A DNA stretch of 64,000 nt from Evansella sp041820985 (lineage in GTDB: Bacteria; Bacillota; Bacilli; Bacillales; Salisediminibacteriaceae). Shown here one piece after another: positions 31,798 to 40,661 of this stretch. Each line of letters opens with the position of its first letter. Position 1 is the first letter of the stretch. The notes below the pieces were generated by a model. It was not told the DNA's origin. It made no database searches and saw only the letters and a list, made by a program, of their open reading frames with translations. Where the stretch lies: positions 1-64,000 of the forward strand of contig NZ_JBGUAU010000008.1 of the NCBI RefSeq assembly GCF_041820985.1, given 5' to 3'. Both the position numbers and the translations under genes were made by a program.

Positions 31798-32463
31798 ATG
31801 AAAAAACAATTTGCAGTAATTGGTCTCGGAAGATTTGGTGGTAGTATTTGTGAATCTCTTAGTAAACAAGGCATGGAAGTTTTAGCGATAGATACAAATG
31901 AAGATAAAGTGAATAAATTTGCTACGATAGCTACACATGCTGTTGTAGCTGATTCAACTGATGAAACAACATTGAGGAGTCTAGGTATTCGAAATTTTGA
32001 CCATGTAATTGTAGCAATTGGAGATAATATACAATCTAGTATTTTAACAACACTAATGTTAGTAGAACAAGGAGTAAAGCACATAACAGTAAAAGCGCAA
32101 AATGATTATCATGAAAAAGTGTTAAATAAAATCGGTGCACATAAAGTGGTCCATCCGGAACGAGATATGGGAATCCGAATTGCTCATAATATTGTTTCGA
32201 AAAATGTTTTAGATTATCTAGAACTTTCAGACGAATATAGTATTGTTGAATTAATGGCAGGGGAAGCGGTACATGGCAGAACTCTCATCGAATTAGACAT
32301 TCGTGCTAAGTATGGCTGTAATATTATGGCCATTAAACGAGGGGATGAAATCAATGTTTCTCCAGTGGCTGATGAATCAATAATTAGAGGTGATATCTTG
32401 ATCGTTATTGGGGCAGATTCGGATATTAACCGAATGGAACAAGTATTATTTGATGATGATTAA
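31798..32463 (+). CDS. ktrC: KtrC, potassium uptake regulatory subunit
   Basis: The 221-residue RCK protein has a GLGRFGGSICESL nucleotide-binding loop (RCK_N, 1-140) and an RCK_C domain (about 140-221). It caps a KtrD-type channel as an octameric ring, gating K+ entry by ATP/ADP, and cyclic di-AMP inhibits relatives through RCK_C. The position between ykuV and rnjA matches ktrC (ykqB) of B. subtilis. CGGAGG lies eight bases before the ATG. No membrane subunit is in the window. Confidence 0.93.
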   Translation: MKKQFAVIGLGRFGGSICESLSKQGMEVLAIDTNEDKVNKFATIATHAVVADSTDETTLRSLGIRNFDHVIVAIGDNIQSSILTTLMLVEQGVKHITVKAQNDYHEKVLNKIGAHKVVHPERDMGIRIAHNIVSKNVLDYLELSDEYSIVELMAGEAVHGRTLIELDIRAKYGCNIMAIKRGDEINVSPVADESIIRGDILIVIGADSDINRMEQVLFDDD

Positions 32464-32467
32464 TAAT

Positions 32468-32505
32468 AAAAGGTGAGCTAGAAATTAGATCTAGCTCACC
32501 TTTTT
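32468..32505. terminator. Bidirectional terminator between ktrC and rnjA
   Basis: AAAAGGTGAGCTAGA and TCTAGCTCACCTTTT pair perfectly; T-rich tails exist on both strands. Confidence 0.85.
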
Positions 32506-32523
32506 CAATATATTCATGTTAAC

Positions 32524-34188
32524 TTAGATTTCCATAATGATTGGTAAAATCATTGGTTTACGTTTTGTTTTTTCGTATAGGAACGGACCAAGCATGTCTG
32601 TGATTTCGTTTTTAATTTCGGACCACTGAGATGTTTTACGTTCCATTAAGCCGTCTAGATGGTCGGAAAGTCTACTTTGTGCTTCATTAATTAAGTCACC
32701 AGATTCACGCATGTAAACGAATCCTCGTGAAATAATATCAGGTCCTGCTGCCACTTTAAATTCTTTCATATTTAAACTAACAACTACTACAACTAGTCCT
32801 TCTTCAGAAAGGATACGACGATCTCGTAATACGATGTTTCCGATGTCTCCGATTCCATTACCATCTACATAGACAGAGCCAGATGGTATCTTACCAGCTA
32901 GTGTACCCTCATTTTTATCTAAAGCTAGTACATCACCATTATCCATGATAAAGCAATTTTCTTCTAGTACACCACAATCTTGAGCTAATTTCACGTGTTG
33001 TTTTAACATTCTATACTCACCGTGAATCGGAAGGAAATATTTAGGCTTAATCAATCGAAGCATAAGCTTCTGTTCTTCTTGTCCACCGTGGCCAGATGTA
33101 TGAATATCATTTAAAGATCCGTGAATTACTTCAGCACCTGCACGATATAGCTGATTTATTGTTTTACTAACACTCAATGTATTACCCGGAATTGGGGAGG
33201 AAGAAAATACCACCGTATCTCCAGGTATGATTTGGATTTGACGGTGTGTTCCAAACGCGATGCGAGATAAAGCGGCCATCGGTTCTCCTTGGCTTCCTGT
33301 ACAAAGTATAGCAACCTGATCATTTGAAAATTTATTTAATTGAGATGCGTCAATAAATGTACTTTTTGGAGCTTTAATGTATCCTAGTTCTAGTCCAATA
33401 GTGATGGCAGATTCCATACTTCTTCCAAACACAGCGATTTTTCTTCTGTATTTTACAGCAGCTTCAACTGCTTGTTGTAACCGGTAGATATTCGATGCAA
33501 ACGTAGCGAAAATAATTCGTCCTTCAACAGATCGGAAAATTTGATCAATGCTTTCACCCACTTTTCGCTCGGACATCGTAAATCCAGGAACTTCACTATT
33601 CGTACTATCAGATAAAAGACACAGGACACCTTCATCACCAATTTTCGCCATTTTCGTTAAGTTAGCTGGGTCACCAACTGGAGTGAAATCAAACTTAAAA
33701 TCTCCTGTATGAACAATATTTCCTGCAGGTGTTTTCACCACAATACCATAAGAGTCTGGAATGCTATGGGTCGTTCTAAAAAAGGAAACAGATGTTTTTT
33801 GGAATTTGACAATTTGATCCTCATGTATTTCTATTAATTGAGCTTGGCGCAGAAGCCCGTGCTCTTCTAATTTGTTTCGAATAAGAGCTAATGCTAGTTT
33901 ACCACCATAAATAGGGATATTTAATTGGCGTAATAAATAGGGAACTCCACCGATGTGATCCTCGTGACCATGTGTAATAAATAATCCTTTTATTTTATCT
34001 ACATTTTTTACTAAATACGTATAATCAGGAATAACATAATCAATTCCTAATAATTCATCTTCAGGAAACTTTATTCCGGCATCTATAATGATAATCTCGT
34101 CTTGGAATTGCACTCCGTACATATTTTTACCGATTTCGCCTAACCCACCAAGGGCAAAGACCGAAACTTGATGATTTTTTGCTTTCAT
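32524..34188 (-). CDS. rnjA: Ribonuclease J1
   Basis: RNase J1 is the 5'-3' exonuclease and endonuclease central to mRNA decay and rRNA maturation in Bacillus. The 554-residue protein has the metallo-beta-lactamase site His73-Gly-His75-Glu-Asp77-His78, then GDFKFD, SDSTNSE and a beta-CASP domain (GRSMESA, TGSQGEPMAAL). It ends with the RMMBL and C-terminal domains (PIHGEYRM, RGFVYMRESGDL). The ATG at 34188 lies one base after the rpoY stop and ten bases after GGAG; the longer frame to 34236 overlaps rpoY. It is translationally coupled to rpoY. Confidence 0.97.
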   Translation of the reverse strand: MKAKNHQVSVFALGGLGEIGKNMYGVQFQDEIIIIDAGIKFPEDELLGIDYVIPDYTYLVKNVDKIKGLFITHGHEDHIGGVPYLLRQLNIPIYGGKLALALIRNKLEEHGLLRQAQLIEIHEDQIVKFQKTSVSFFRTTHSIPDSYGIVVKTPAGNIVHTGDFKFDFTPVGDPANLTKMAKIGDEGVLCLLSDSTNSEVPGFTMSERKVGESIDQIFRSVEGRIIFATFASNIYRLQQAVEAAVKYRRKIAVFGRSMESAITIGLELGYIKAPKSTFIDASQLNKFSNDQVAILCTGSQGEPMAALSRIAFGTHRQIQIIPGDTVVFSSSPIPGNTLSVSKTINQLYRAGAEVIHGSLNDIHTSGHGGQEEQKLMLRLIKPKYFLPIHGEYRMLKQHVKLAQDCGVLEENCFIMDNGDVLALDKNEGTLAGKIPSGSVYVDGNGIGDIGNIVLRDRRILSEEGLVVVVVSLNMKEFKVAAGPDIISRGFVYMRESGDLINEAQSRLSDHLDGLMERKTSQWSEIKNEITDMLGPFLYEKTKRKPMILPIIMEI

Positions 34189-34189
34189 G

Positions 34190-34399
34190 TTAGACATTCT
34201 CCAGTTTATAGTTTTCGTTTTGTTGTTCGTATTCAAGTGCTTCTTTACTTAAGGCTGTTACGAATTCAATATTATAATCACGGTCCTTCAGTTTTTTTCT
34301 TACTTCTTCCTCTGATTCTGCTTCGACATAGAGTGTATTCGTTTTTTCCCGTACCGGTGCTTCATAAATAGATGATTGAAAAAATACTTTAAAAATCAT
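34190..34399 (-). CDS. rpoY: RNA polymerase epsilon subunit RpoY
   Basis: The 69-residue protein begins MIFKVFFQSSIYEAPVREKT and is followed directly by rnjA, exactly as rpoY (ykzG) is in B. subtilis. Epsilon binds RNA polymerase near the jaw/lobe region and resembles phage Gp2 in fold. AAGGAGAGG lies before the ATG. The pair forms an operon in which transcription and RNA decay components are co-expressed. Confidence 0.95.
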   Translation of the reverse strand: MIFKVFFQSSIYEAPVREKTNTLYVEAESEEEVRKKLKDRDYNIEFVTALSKEALEYEQQNENYKLENV

Positions 34400-34899
34400 A
34401 AAATCCTCTCCTTATTTTCTATATTTATTAATTAATGTATTAAATGTCTCTTGACTTGTTTGCTTCGCTAATTGCTTTTGTAAGTAAGTATTCGAACTAG
34501 TAAAAAGCATGGCTCTGCCGCTACATGACTCAATATATTTAACACATTTATAATCTTCTTATTATCCAGTTCCCATATGTAAGTTTTCCCCAAATGTAAT
34601 CAATGTATAAACCCATGTTTTATTATACATTATTTTGCATCACAGGATAAACCTTCTTCCCTTGAAGAGGAAGAAGGAATTATCGTTTTAGGCATACATA
34701 TTTTTGGGAAGTAAATCTCTGCATCGTTTTAATAATCGTTCTCTCCACCTTTTCAACATTTTAAACCCTCCTTGATCGCAATTCAAGACTGACATTTTCT
34801 TTTTGTATCTTAGTATTAGCAATATTTCTTTAAAACTTGAGAGGGAAACGTTGGAAATAAGGATTGATATTATTATTTTATTTTAGGATACTATTTCAT
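34400..34899. other. Upstream region of rpoY-rnjA
   Basis: The roughly 500 bp between the def terminator and rpoY carry no open frame of note. A 9-bp hairpin CCTTCTTCC/GGAAGAAGG (34652-34677) lies about 255 bp before rpoY and could fall in its 5' leader. On the minus strand the hairpin is followed by TTTATCC, too weak for a clear terminator. The promoter was not identified with confidence. Confidence 0.45.
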
Positions 34900-34928
34900 A
34901 AAAAAATCCCCTTTGTTATGCAAGGGGA
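34900..34928 (-). terminator. Terminator overlapping the end of def
   Basis: TCCCCTT and AAGGGGA pair around an eight-base loop that includes the def stop codon; seven T follow on the minus strand. Confidence 0.85.
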
Positions 34929-35497
34929 CCGTCGAACTCACTTCTTTTTATGATTTCCTTCGGAGGTAATTCCTTTTTTAATGGATCATTTTCTTCTATT
35001 CTATCATAGAACATTATACCATTTAAATGGTCTATTTCGTGTTGAAAAACGATTGCTGGTAGGCCTTTCAATTTTAATTGTACTTTCTTTCCTTCCATAT
35101 CTGTTCCTTCAACCTTTATTCGAGCATACCTTGGTACTATTCCTGGTACTTCACGATCTACGGAAAGACAACCCTCCCCAGTCTCCAAAAAAGTTGTCTC
35201 TACGGAATGGCTAATGATTTTTGGGTTGAATATGCCTATGTTTAATAGATCTTCATTATGATCTTCCACTCTTACTGCAATAATTTGTTTACTCACATTT
35301 ATTTGTGGTGCAGCAATACCTACTCCAGGGCGTAGACCAAATTTTTCTGCAATTTCAGGATCTTGACTATGTAGTAAGAAATCCATCATTCTTCGGAGGG
35401 TTTCTTGGTCTTCTTCAGACGGAGGTAATTCTACCTCTTCTGCTACTTTTCGTAACGTAGGGTGACCTTCTTTTATTACATCTTCCATCGTTAACAT
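34916..35497 (-). CDS. def: Peptide deformylase
   Basis: Peptide deformylase removes the formyl group from nascent proteins. The three family motifs are present: GVGIAAPQ (58-65), EGCLS (Cys110) and the metal-binding HEIDH (His153, His157). The 193-residue length and insertion pattern fit the Gram-positive type II enzyme (YkrB/DefB). AAAGGAG is seven bases before the ATG. The gene is monocistronic between the YjcZ-like gene and rpoY; ykrA, present next to it in B. subtilis, is absent here. Confidence 0.97.
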   Translation of the reverse strand: MLTMEDVIKEGHPTLRKVAEEVELPPSEEDQETLRRMMDFLLHSQDPEIAEKFGLRPGVGIAAPQINVSKQIIAVRVEDHNEDLLNIGIFNPKIISHSVETTFLETGEGCLSVDREVPGIVPRYARIKVEGTDMEGKKVQLKLKGLPAIVFQHEIDHLNGIMFYDRIEENDPLKKELPPKEIIKRSEFDGPLA

Positions 35498-35604
35498 ATA
35501 AAAACTCCTTTCATTTCGTAAATGAACTTTGTAAAATGATAAAATTATTTAAAAAAATTACATTATAATTATTATTTAACATTCACATCATATAATATAA
35601 TAGA

Positions 35605-35646
35605 CAAAAAGAGAAGAAACGAGGGGAATTTTTCCCTACTCGTTTC
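35605..35646 (-). terminator. Terminator of the YjcZ-like gene
   Basis: GAAACGAG and CTCGTTTC with inner GGGAA/TTCCC pairing and a 2-base bulge; TTCTCTTTTTG follows on the minus strand. Confidence 0.75.
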
Positions 35647-35656
35647 AATCACATGT

Positions 35657-35848
35657 TTATCGTCCGTATCTATTAGCTCCAAATCCAACAATGGCAAGTA
35701 AGATTAAGAGTACAACGATAAGCGCTAATCCAATTCCTATAGCACCAACCCCATGACCTGCACCATACGCTGGAGGTGCGTATGAGGGTGCTCCATAAAC
35801 AGGTGCTCCATAGCTATATCCATATGAACACGGATTACATCCATACAT
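35657..35848 (-). CDS. YjcZ-family small sporulation membrane peptide
   Basis: This 63-residue peptide has a Tyr/Gly/Pro/Ala-rich N-terminal half (MYGCNPCSYGYSYGAPVYGA) and a C-terminal hydrophobic helix (IGIGLALIVVLLILLAIVGF) ending near ANRYGR. This is the YjcZ (SscA-like) layout, small proteins made in sporulation and found in or under the spore coat. The ATG at 35848 follows AAGGAGG at nine bases. The frame from 35887 overlaps that ribosome binding site. Confidence 0.82.
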   Translation of the reverse strand: MYGCNPCSYGYSYGAPVYGAPSYAPPAYGAGHGVGAIGIGLALIVVLLILLAIVGFGANRYGR

Positions 35849-36061
35849 GGTTAGCGGCCTCCTTCTTAACGGAAATTTCGTTCGCAAGGTGCTGCGATAC
35901 TAATATCCTATGCATCTGTACCAAGGTTGAATGGATATATACCTATATTTTGCGATTTTGCTTATCTGTTAATCGAAAAAACTACTTGTCAAATAAGAGA
36001 AAGTAAGATAGGTTGGTATTAAACGTCCGTTTTTGTCATCGATCTTAGGGGGGAAGGAAAC

Positions 36062-36715
36062 TTGAAGAAAGTTTATACTATTTTTATTTTATCTTTAATT
36101 ACCTTGTTAGCAGCATGTACTCCAGAACAAGAAAACCCTGCAGAATTCATGTACGAGCATCTTGAAGAAGCTGTAAGTATTGAGAGAGCAGTAGGAGAAA
36201 AGCAAGATCCACTTACAGAAGCTGAGGACAATGAATTAGAATGGTACAAAGAAATGGCTGAAACTTCTGATATAGAGGAAATTGAAAGTTTAGCAAATCA
36301 AGCTATCGAATCAGCAGAGTCACGGCGAGATATTATGATTGAAGAGAAAGAAATTATCGATGAAGCATTTGAGGAATTTCAGTTAGCTATACCTTTTGTG
36401 GAAGATATAGAAGAGCAGGAAGTAATTGAATCTGCTAATTCTATGATTCAGACAATGGAAGATCGATATGACACATATCAACAACTTTATGATCAATACA
36501 TGGAAACAATTGATATGGATATTGAGTTATATACGATGTATTTCCAAGAAGATTTAACAACAGAACAACTACAAGAGCAACATGATATAGTAAATGAAGC
36601 ATACCAAAAAATCAATGAGTTAAATAGAGAATTCAATGATTATACTACTGCTTTTAACGATTCTAAGAGATCGTTCTATGAGATTTCAGGGTTAAATGTT
36701 GTATTTAATGACTAA
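36062..36715 (+). CDS. ykyA: YkyA family lipoprotein
   Basis: The 217-residue lipoprotein has a signal peptide with lipobox LLAAC (Cys19). The mature part is acidic and helical, probably coiled coil, over nearly the whole length (EEAVSIERAVGEKQDPLTEAEDNELEWYKE, then several EEIE-rich helices). YkyA precedes pdhA in B. subtilis too. Function is unknown; a role at the cell surface is likely. The start is TTG behind GGGGGGAAGG. It has its own terminator before the pdh promoter region. Confidence 0.9.
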   Translation: MKKVYTIFILSLITLLAACTPEQENPAEFMYEHLEEAVSIERAVGEKQDPLTEAEDNELEWYKEMAETSDIEEIESLANQAIESAESRRDIMIEEKEIIDEAFEEFQLAIPFVEDIEEQEVIESANSMIQTMEDRYDTYQQLYDQYMETIDMDIELYTMYFQEDLTTEQLQEQHDIVNEAYQKINELNREFNDYTTAFNDSKRSFYEISGLNVVFND

Positions 36716-36737
36716 CACAATTTATTTCTTTAATGAT

Positions 36738-36772
36738 AAAAATACTGCGGAAAATTCCGTAGTATTTTTTTT
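36738..36772 (+). terminator. Terminator of ykyA
   Basis: AAATACT-CGGAA and TTCCG-AGTATTT pair and are followed by eight or more T. Confidence 0.85.
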
Positions 36773-36844
36773 GGAGTTTAATGAGCATTAAATTTGAATT
36801 TTATATATAACAGTAATAAAATTACTTGTATAACAGTTTGGTAT

Positions 36845-36858
36845 TGTAGTTAACTACA
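36845..36858. promoter_or_regulatory. Perfect 14-bp palindrome upstream of pdh
   Basis: TGTAGTTAACTACA lies about 50 bp before the presumed -35 element and could bind a dimeric regulator. The regulator is unknown. Confidence 0.35.
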
Positions 36859-36907
36859 TAAGCAACATAAAAATAATAAAAAATCTATAATATCAAGTAA
36901 ATAATCG

Positions 36908-36937
36908 TTGACTATTAGTAAAACTTTCATGTAAACT
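36908..36937 (+). promoter_or_regulatory. Probable sigma-A promoter of pdhABCD
   Basis: TTGACT, an 18-bp spacer and TAAACT lie about 255 bp before pdhA. The -10 match is moderate. Confidence 0.5.
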
Positions 36938-37191
36938 AATCTTCGTAGAAAGAGTTGTATTAGTCATATTAAAAAAATACTATCACAGAACAAAAGAGGG
37001 TACATGAATACTAGTGATTAAAAGAACAAGCTGAAGGGTAATGAAACGTTTAGATGAAGAAAACAGTGAAGTTAACCCACATTGTTTTTTATCATGTGGG
37101 TATCCTAAACAATGGCAATTAAAATGAATGGCTGTTACTAACTAAATGCTAATAACCCATTGCAAAAAGAAAGGAAGAGGTGAATTGTTTC

Positions 37192-38280
37192 ATGGAAAAA
37201 ACAAAAGAATTACAAAAAATTGAAGATCAATTCAAAACATTTCAAATTCTTGATGAGGATGGCAAAGTAGTAAATGAAAAAGCGATGCCAGAATTATCAG
37301 ATGAGCAATTAAAGGAATTAATGAAGCGTATGGTATATACGCGAATTTGGGATCAGCGTGCTATTTCACTAAATAGACAAGGTCGGCTTGGTTTCTATGC
37401 ACCAGTAGCTGGTCAAGAGGCTTCCATGATTGGAACTCACTTTGCATTAGAACAACAAGACTGGATTCTTCCAGGATACCGTGATATTCCTCAAATTGTT
37501 TATCATGGTGTACCTTTAGAGCAAGCATTCTTATGGTCGCGCGGTCACCTTGCTGGTGGTCAAATGCCTGAGGGCGTGAATGTTATGATGCCACAAATTA
37601 TCATTGGTGCTCAAATCATTCAAACTGCTGGAGTTGCAATGGGATTAAAGCGTAAAAATAAAGATGCAATTGCAATTACTTACACTGGAGACGGTGGTGC
37701 ATCTCAAGGTGATTTCTATGAAGGGATTAACTTTGCTGGTGCATTTAACGTTCCTGCAGTCTTCGTAGTACAAAACAATCGCTTTGCTATCTCTGTACCA
37801 GTAGAGAAACAGTCAGCTGCAAAAACAATTGCTCAAAAAGCTGTTGCTGCTGGTATTCACGGAGTTCAAGTAGATGGAATGGATATTTTAGCTGTTTATG
37901 CGGCAACACAAGAAGCACGTAAACGTGGTCTTGATGGAAATGGCCCTACATTAATTGAGACATTAACATACCGTTATGGTCCTCACACAATGGCAGGGGA
38001 TGATCCTACAAGATACCGTACATCTGATCTAGATGATGAGTGGGAAAAGAAAGATCCATTAGTACGTTTCAGAAAATTCCTTGAAGGCAAAAAACTTTGG
38101 TCCGAAGAGGAAGAAGCGGAAGTTGTAGAACAAGCGAAAGAAGATATTAAGGAAGCAATTAAAAAAGCAGATAGTGCTCCAAAACAAAAAGTTACGGATT
38201 TAATTGACTTAATGTTTGAGGAACTTCCTCACAACTTGAAGGAGCAAAAGGAAGAATATATTGCAAAGGAGTCGAAGTAA
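37192..38280 (+). CDS. pdhA: Pyruvate dehydrogenase E1 alpha subunit
   Basis: E1 alpha (362 residues) binds thiamine diphosphate and with E1 beta decarboxylates pyruvate. The ThDP motif GDGGASQGDFYEGINFAGAF...VQNN (about 165-205) and the YRYGPHTMAGDDPTRYR phosphorylation-loop-like segment are present. The ATG at 37192 follows GAGGTG at ten bases and matches the start of the B. subtilis protein. It opens the operon pdhABCD with spacers of 3, 92 and 3 bp. Confidence 0.97.
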   Translation: MEKTKELQKIEDQFKTFQILDEDGKVVNEKAMPELSDEQLKELMKRMVYTRIWDQRAISLNRQGRLGFYAPVAGQEASMIGTHFALEQQDWILPGYRDIPQIVYHGVPLEQAFLWSRGHLAGGQMPEGVNVMMPQIIIGAQIIQTAGVAMGLKRKNKDAIAITYTGDGGASQGDFYEGINFAGAFNVPAVFVVQNNRFAISVPVEKQSAAKTIAQKAVAAGIHGVQVDGMDILAVYAATQEARKRGLDGNGPTLIETLTYRYGPHTMAGDDPTRYRTSDLDDEWEKKDPLVRFRKFLEGKKLWSEEEEAEVVEQAKEDIKEAIKKADSAPKQKVTDLIDLMFEELPHNLKEQKEEYIAKESK

Positions 38281-38283
38281 GCT

Positions 38284-39261
38284 ATGGCGCAAATGACAAT
38301 GATCCAAGCGATTACAGACGCAATGCGTGTGGAATTAAAAAATAATGAAGAAGTTCTTGTGTTCGGGGAAGACGTTGGACAAAACGGCGGTGTTTTCCGT
38401 GCAACAGAAGGTTTACAAAAAGAATTTGGAGAAGATCGTGTTTTTGACACGCCATTAGCTGAATCTGGTATCGGTGGTTTAGCGATAGGTTTAAGCGTTA
38501 CTGGGTTCCGTCCAGTGATGGAACTCCAATTCTTCGGATTTGTGTTTGAAGTATTCGATTCAATCGCTGCTCAAATGGCTCGTATGCGTTATCGTTCTGG
38601 TGGAGTATACAGTTCTCCAGTAACAATTCGTTCTCCTTTTGGTGGTGGGGTGAAAACTCCTGAGCTTCATGCAGACAGCTTAGAGGGGTTAGTTGCACAA
38701 ACACCAGGTTTAAAAGTAGTTATTCCTTCTACACCTTATGATGCAAAAGGATTATTAATTTCTGCCATTCGTGATAATGATCCAGTAGTTTACTTAGAAC
38801 ACATGAAATTATACCGTTCATTCCGTGGTGAAGTTCCTGAAGGGGAATACACTATTCCATTAGGGAAAGCTGATATCAAGCGAGAAGGAAAAGACATTTC
38901 TATCATTACTTACGGTGCAATGGTTCACTCTTCTTTAAAGGCAGCTGAAGAGCTTGCTAAAGAAGGAATTGAAGCGGAAGTAATTGACTTAATGACAATT
39001 AGCCCACTTGATATCGACACAATTATTGCTTCTGTTGAAAAAACAAATCGTGCTATTGTAGTTCAAGAAGCACAAAAACAAGCTGGTATTGGAGCAAATG
39101 TTGTTGCAGAAATTACAGAGCGTGCGATTCTAAGCTTAGAGGCACCTGTATTACGTGTAACAGCTCCTGATACGATTTTCCCATTTGCTTCTGCAGAGGA
39201 TGCTTGGTTACCAAGTTACAAAGACATCACGGAGACAGCGAAAAAAGTAATTAATTTCTAA
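38284..39261 (+). CDS. pdhB: Pyruvate dehydrogenase E1 beta subunit
   Basis: The 325-residue transketolase-like subunit completes the E1 heterotetramer. It carries EDVGQNGGVFRATEGL near the start, FGGGVKTPELHADSLEG in the middle and the C-terminal transketolase domain. Together with E1 alpha it feeds acetyl groups to the lipoyl domain of E2. AAAGGAG in the end of pdhA serves as ribosome binding site, and the genes are three bases apart. Confidence 0.97.
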   Translation: MAQMTMIQAITDAMRVELKNNEEVLVFGEDVGQNGGVFRATEGLQKEFGEDRVFDTPLAESGIGGLAIGLSVTGFRPVMELQFFGFVFEVFDSIAAQMARMRYRSGGVYSSPVTIRSPFGGGVKTPELHADSLEGLVAQTPGLKVVIPSTPYDAKGLLISAIRDNDPVVYLEHMKLYRSFRGEVPEGEYTIPLGKADIKREGKDISIITYGAMVHSSLKAAEELAKEGIEAEVIDLMTISPLDIDTIIASVEKTNRAIVVQEAQKQAGIGANVVAEITERAILSLEAPVLRVTAPDTIFPFASAEDAWLPSYKDITETAKKVINF

Positions 39262-39353
39262 TAAACAAATCTCGAGACTGGAAAGTTATACAATCTTTTC
39301 AGTCCTCCTCGCATTATTACAAAGTTGAAAATGAAATGGAGGCGTTAATCTTG

Positions 39354-40658
39354 GCATATGAATTTAAAATGCCTGATATTGGTGAAGGTATCCACGAGGG
39401 TGAAATCGTAAAGTGGGAAGTAAAAGAAGGACAAGAAGTAAAAGAAGATGATGTTCTTTGTGAAGTGCAAAACGATAAAGCAGTGGTAGAAATTCCATCC
39501 CCTGTTGATGGAAAAGTATTGAAATTACACGTAGAAGAAGGGGTAGTAACAACTGTAGGTACTGTTATTATTACGTTTGAAACAGATGCAGTTCAACCTC
39601 CTTCAGCACATGGAGACCATGAAGAAGAAGTACCTGCTGAAGAAGCAAAAGCGGAAGCAACGGACGTAACCAAAGCAGAAGAAGCTTCTGAGCCAGCTGC
39701 TCATGTTGAAGTTGATGAAAACCGTCGCGTTATTGCAATGCCTTCTGTTCGTAAATATGCTCGTGAAAAGAGTGTTACAATTGCGAAAGTTGCTGGCAGT
39801 GGGAAAAACGGACGTATCGTAAAAGAAGATATAGATGCATTTTTAAATGGTGGAGCTACAACAGCTACTGAAGCTCCAGTTGCAACAGAAGCTCCAACAG
39901 CAGAAACTCCAGCTGCAGAGAAAAAACCAGTTACTCCATACAAGCCAGGAAATGCTGAACTTGAAACTCGTGAGAAAATGTCAGGTATTCGTAAAGCGAT
40001 TTCTCGTGCAATGGTTAACTCGAAGCATACTGCACCACACGTAACATTAATGGATGAAATAGAAGTAACTGATTTAGTTGCACATCGTAAGAAATTTAAA
40101 GAAGTGGGTGCGCAAAAAGGAATTAAGCTTACGTACTTACCATATGTGGTAAAAGCTTTAACATCTGCGTTACGTGAGTATCCAATGCTAAATACCTCTT
40201 TAGATGACTCTACAGATGAGATTGTACACAAGCATTATTATAATATTGGTATTGCAGCAGACACAGAAAAAGGTCTTCTTGTACCAGTAGTAAAAGATAC
40301 AGATCGTAAATCGATTTTTGCAATTTCTGATGAAATTAACCAACTTGCAGGCAAAGCTCGTGAAGGATCTTTAGCTTCTGATGAAATGAAAGGTGCATCT
40401 TGCACAATTACGAACATCGGATCTGCAGGTGGTCAATGGTTCACTCCAGTTATCAACCACCCAGAAGTAGCTATCTTAGGTCTTGGACGTATTGCGGAAA
40501 AAGCAGTTGTTCGCGATGGGGAAGTAGTTGTAGCTCCAGTACTTGCATTATCATTAAGCTTTGACCATCGTATTATAGATGGTGCAACAGCACAGCATGC
40601 ATTAAATCATATTAAACGTTTATTGAATGACCCACAATTAATCGTAATGGAGGGGTAA
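39354..40658 (+). CDS. pdhC: Dihydrolipoyl acetyltransferase (E2) of pyruvate dehydrogenase
   Basis: The 434-residue core protein has one lipoyl domain (2-80, lipoylated Lys43 in NDKAVVE) and a Glu/Ala/Pro-rich linker. A peripheral E1/E3-binding domain (about 125-165, VIAMPSVRKYAREK) follows, then a second Ala/Thr linker and the acyltransferase domain with HRIIDGAT near its end. It transfers acetyl to CoA and forms the icosahedral core. The start is TTG, eight bases after ATGGAGG; the ATG at 39336 is part of that site. One lipoyl domain, as in B. subtilis. Confidence 0.97.
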   Translation, partial: AYEFKMPDIGEGIHEGEIVKWEVKEGQEVKEDDVLCEVQNDKAVVEIPSPVDGKVLKLHVEEGVVTTVGTVIITFETDAVQPPSAHGDHEEEVPAEEAKAEATDVTKAEEASEPAAHVEVDENRRVIAMPSVRKYAREKSVTIAKVAGSGKNGRIVKEDIDAFLNGGATTATEAPVATEAPTAETPAAEKKPVTPYKPGNAELETREKMSGIRKAISRAMVNSKHTAPHVTLMDEIEVTDLVAHRKKFKEVGAQKGIKLTYLPYVVKALTSALREYPMLNTSLDDSTDEIVHKHYYNIGIAADTEKGLLVPVVKDTDRKSIFAISDEINQLAGKAREGSLASDEMKGASCTITNIGSAGGQWFTPVINHPEVAILGLGRIAEKAVVRDGEVVVAPVLALSLSFDHRIIDGATAQHALNHIKRLLNDPQLIVMEG

Positions 40659-40661
40659 TAG

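Larger units (their letters stand above)
36773..37191. other. Long pdh upstream region
   Basis: About 420 bp precede pdhA. It contains the palindrome TGTAGTTAACTACA (36845-36858), a likely sigma-A promoter (36908-36937), and a hairpin ACCCACAT/ATGTGGGT (37075-37101) in the presumed leader about 90 bases before the start codon. The long leader suggests post-transcriptional control; no known riboswitch is recognised. Confidence 0.5.

Noticed and set aside
39701..40231. 176-codon minus-strand frame inside pdhC
   Set aside because: It lies wholly antisense to a clear E2 gene, with Ser/Thr/Val-rich shadow composition.
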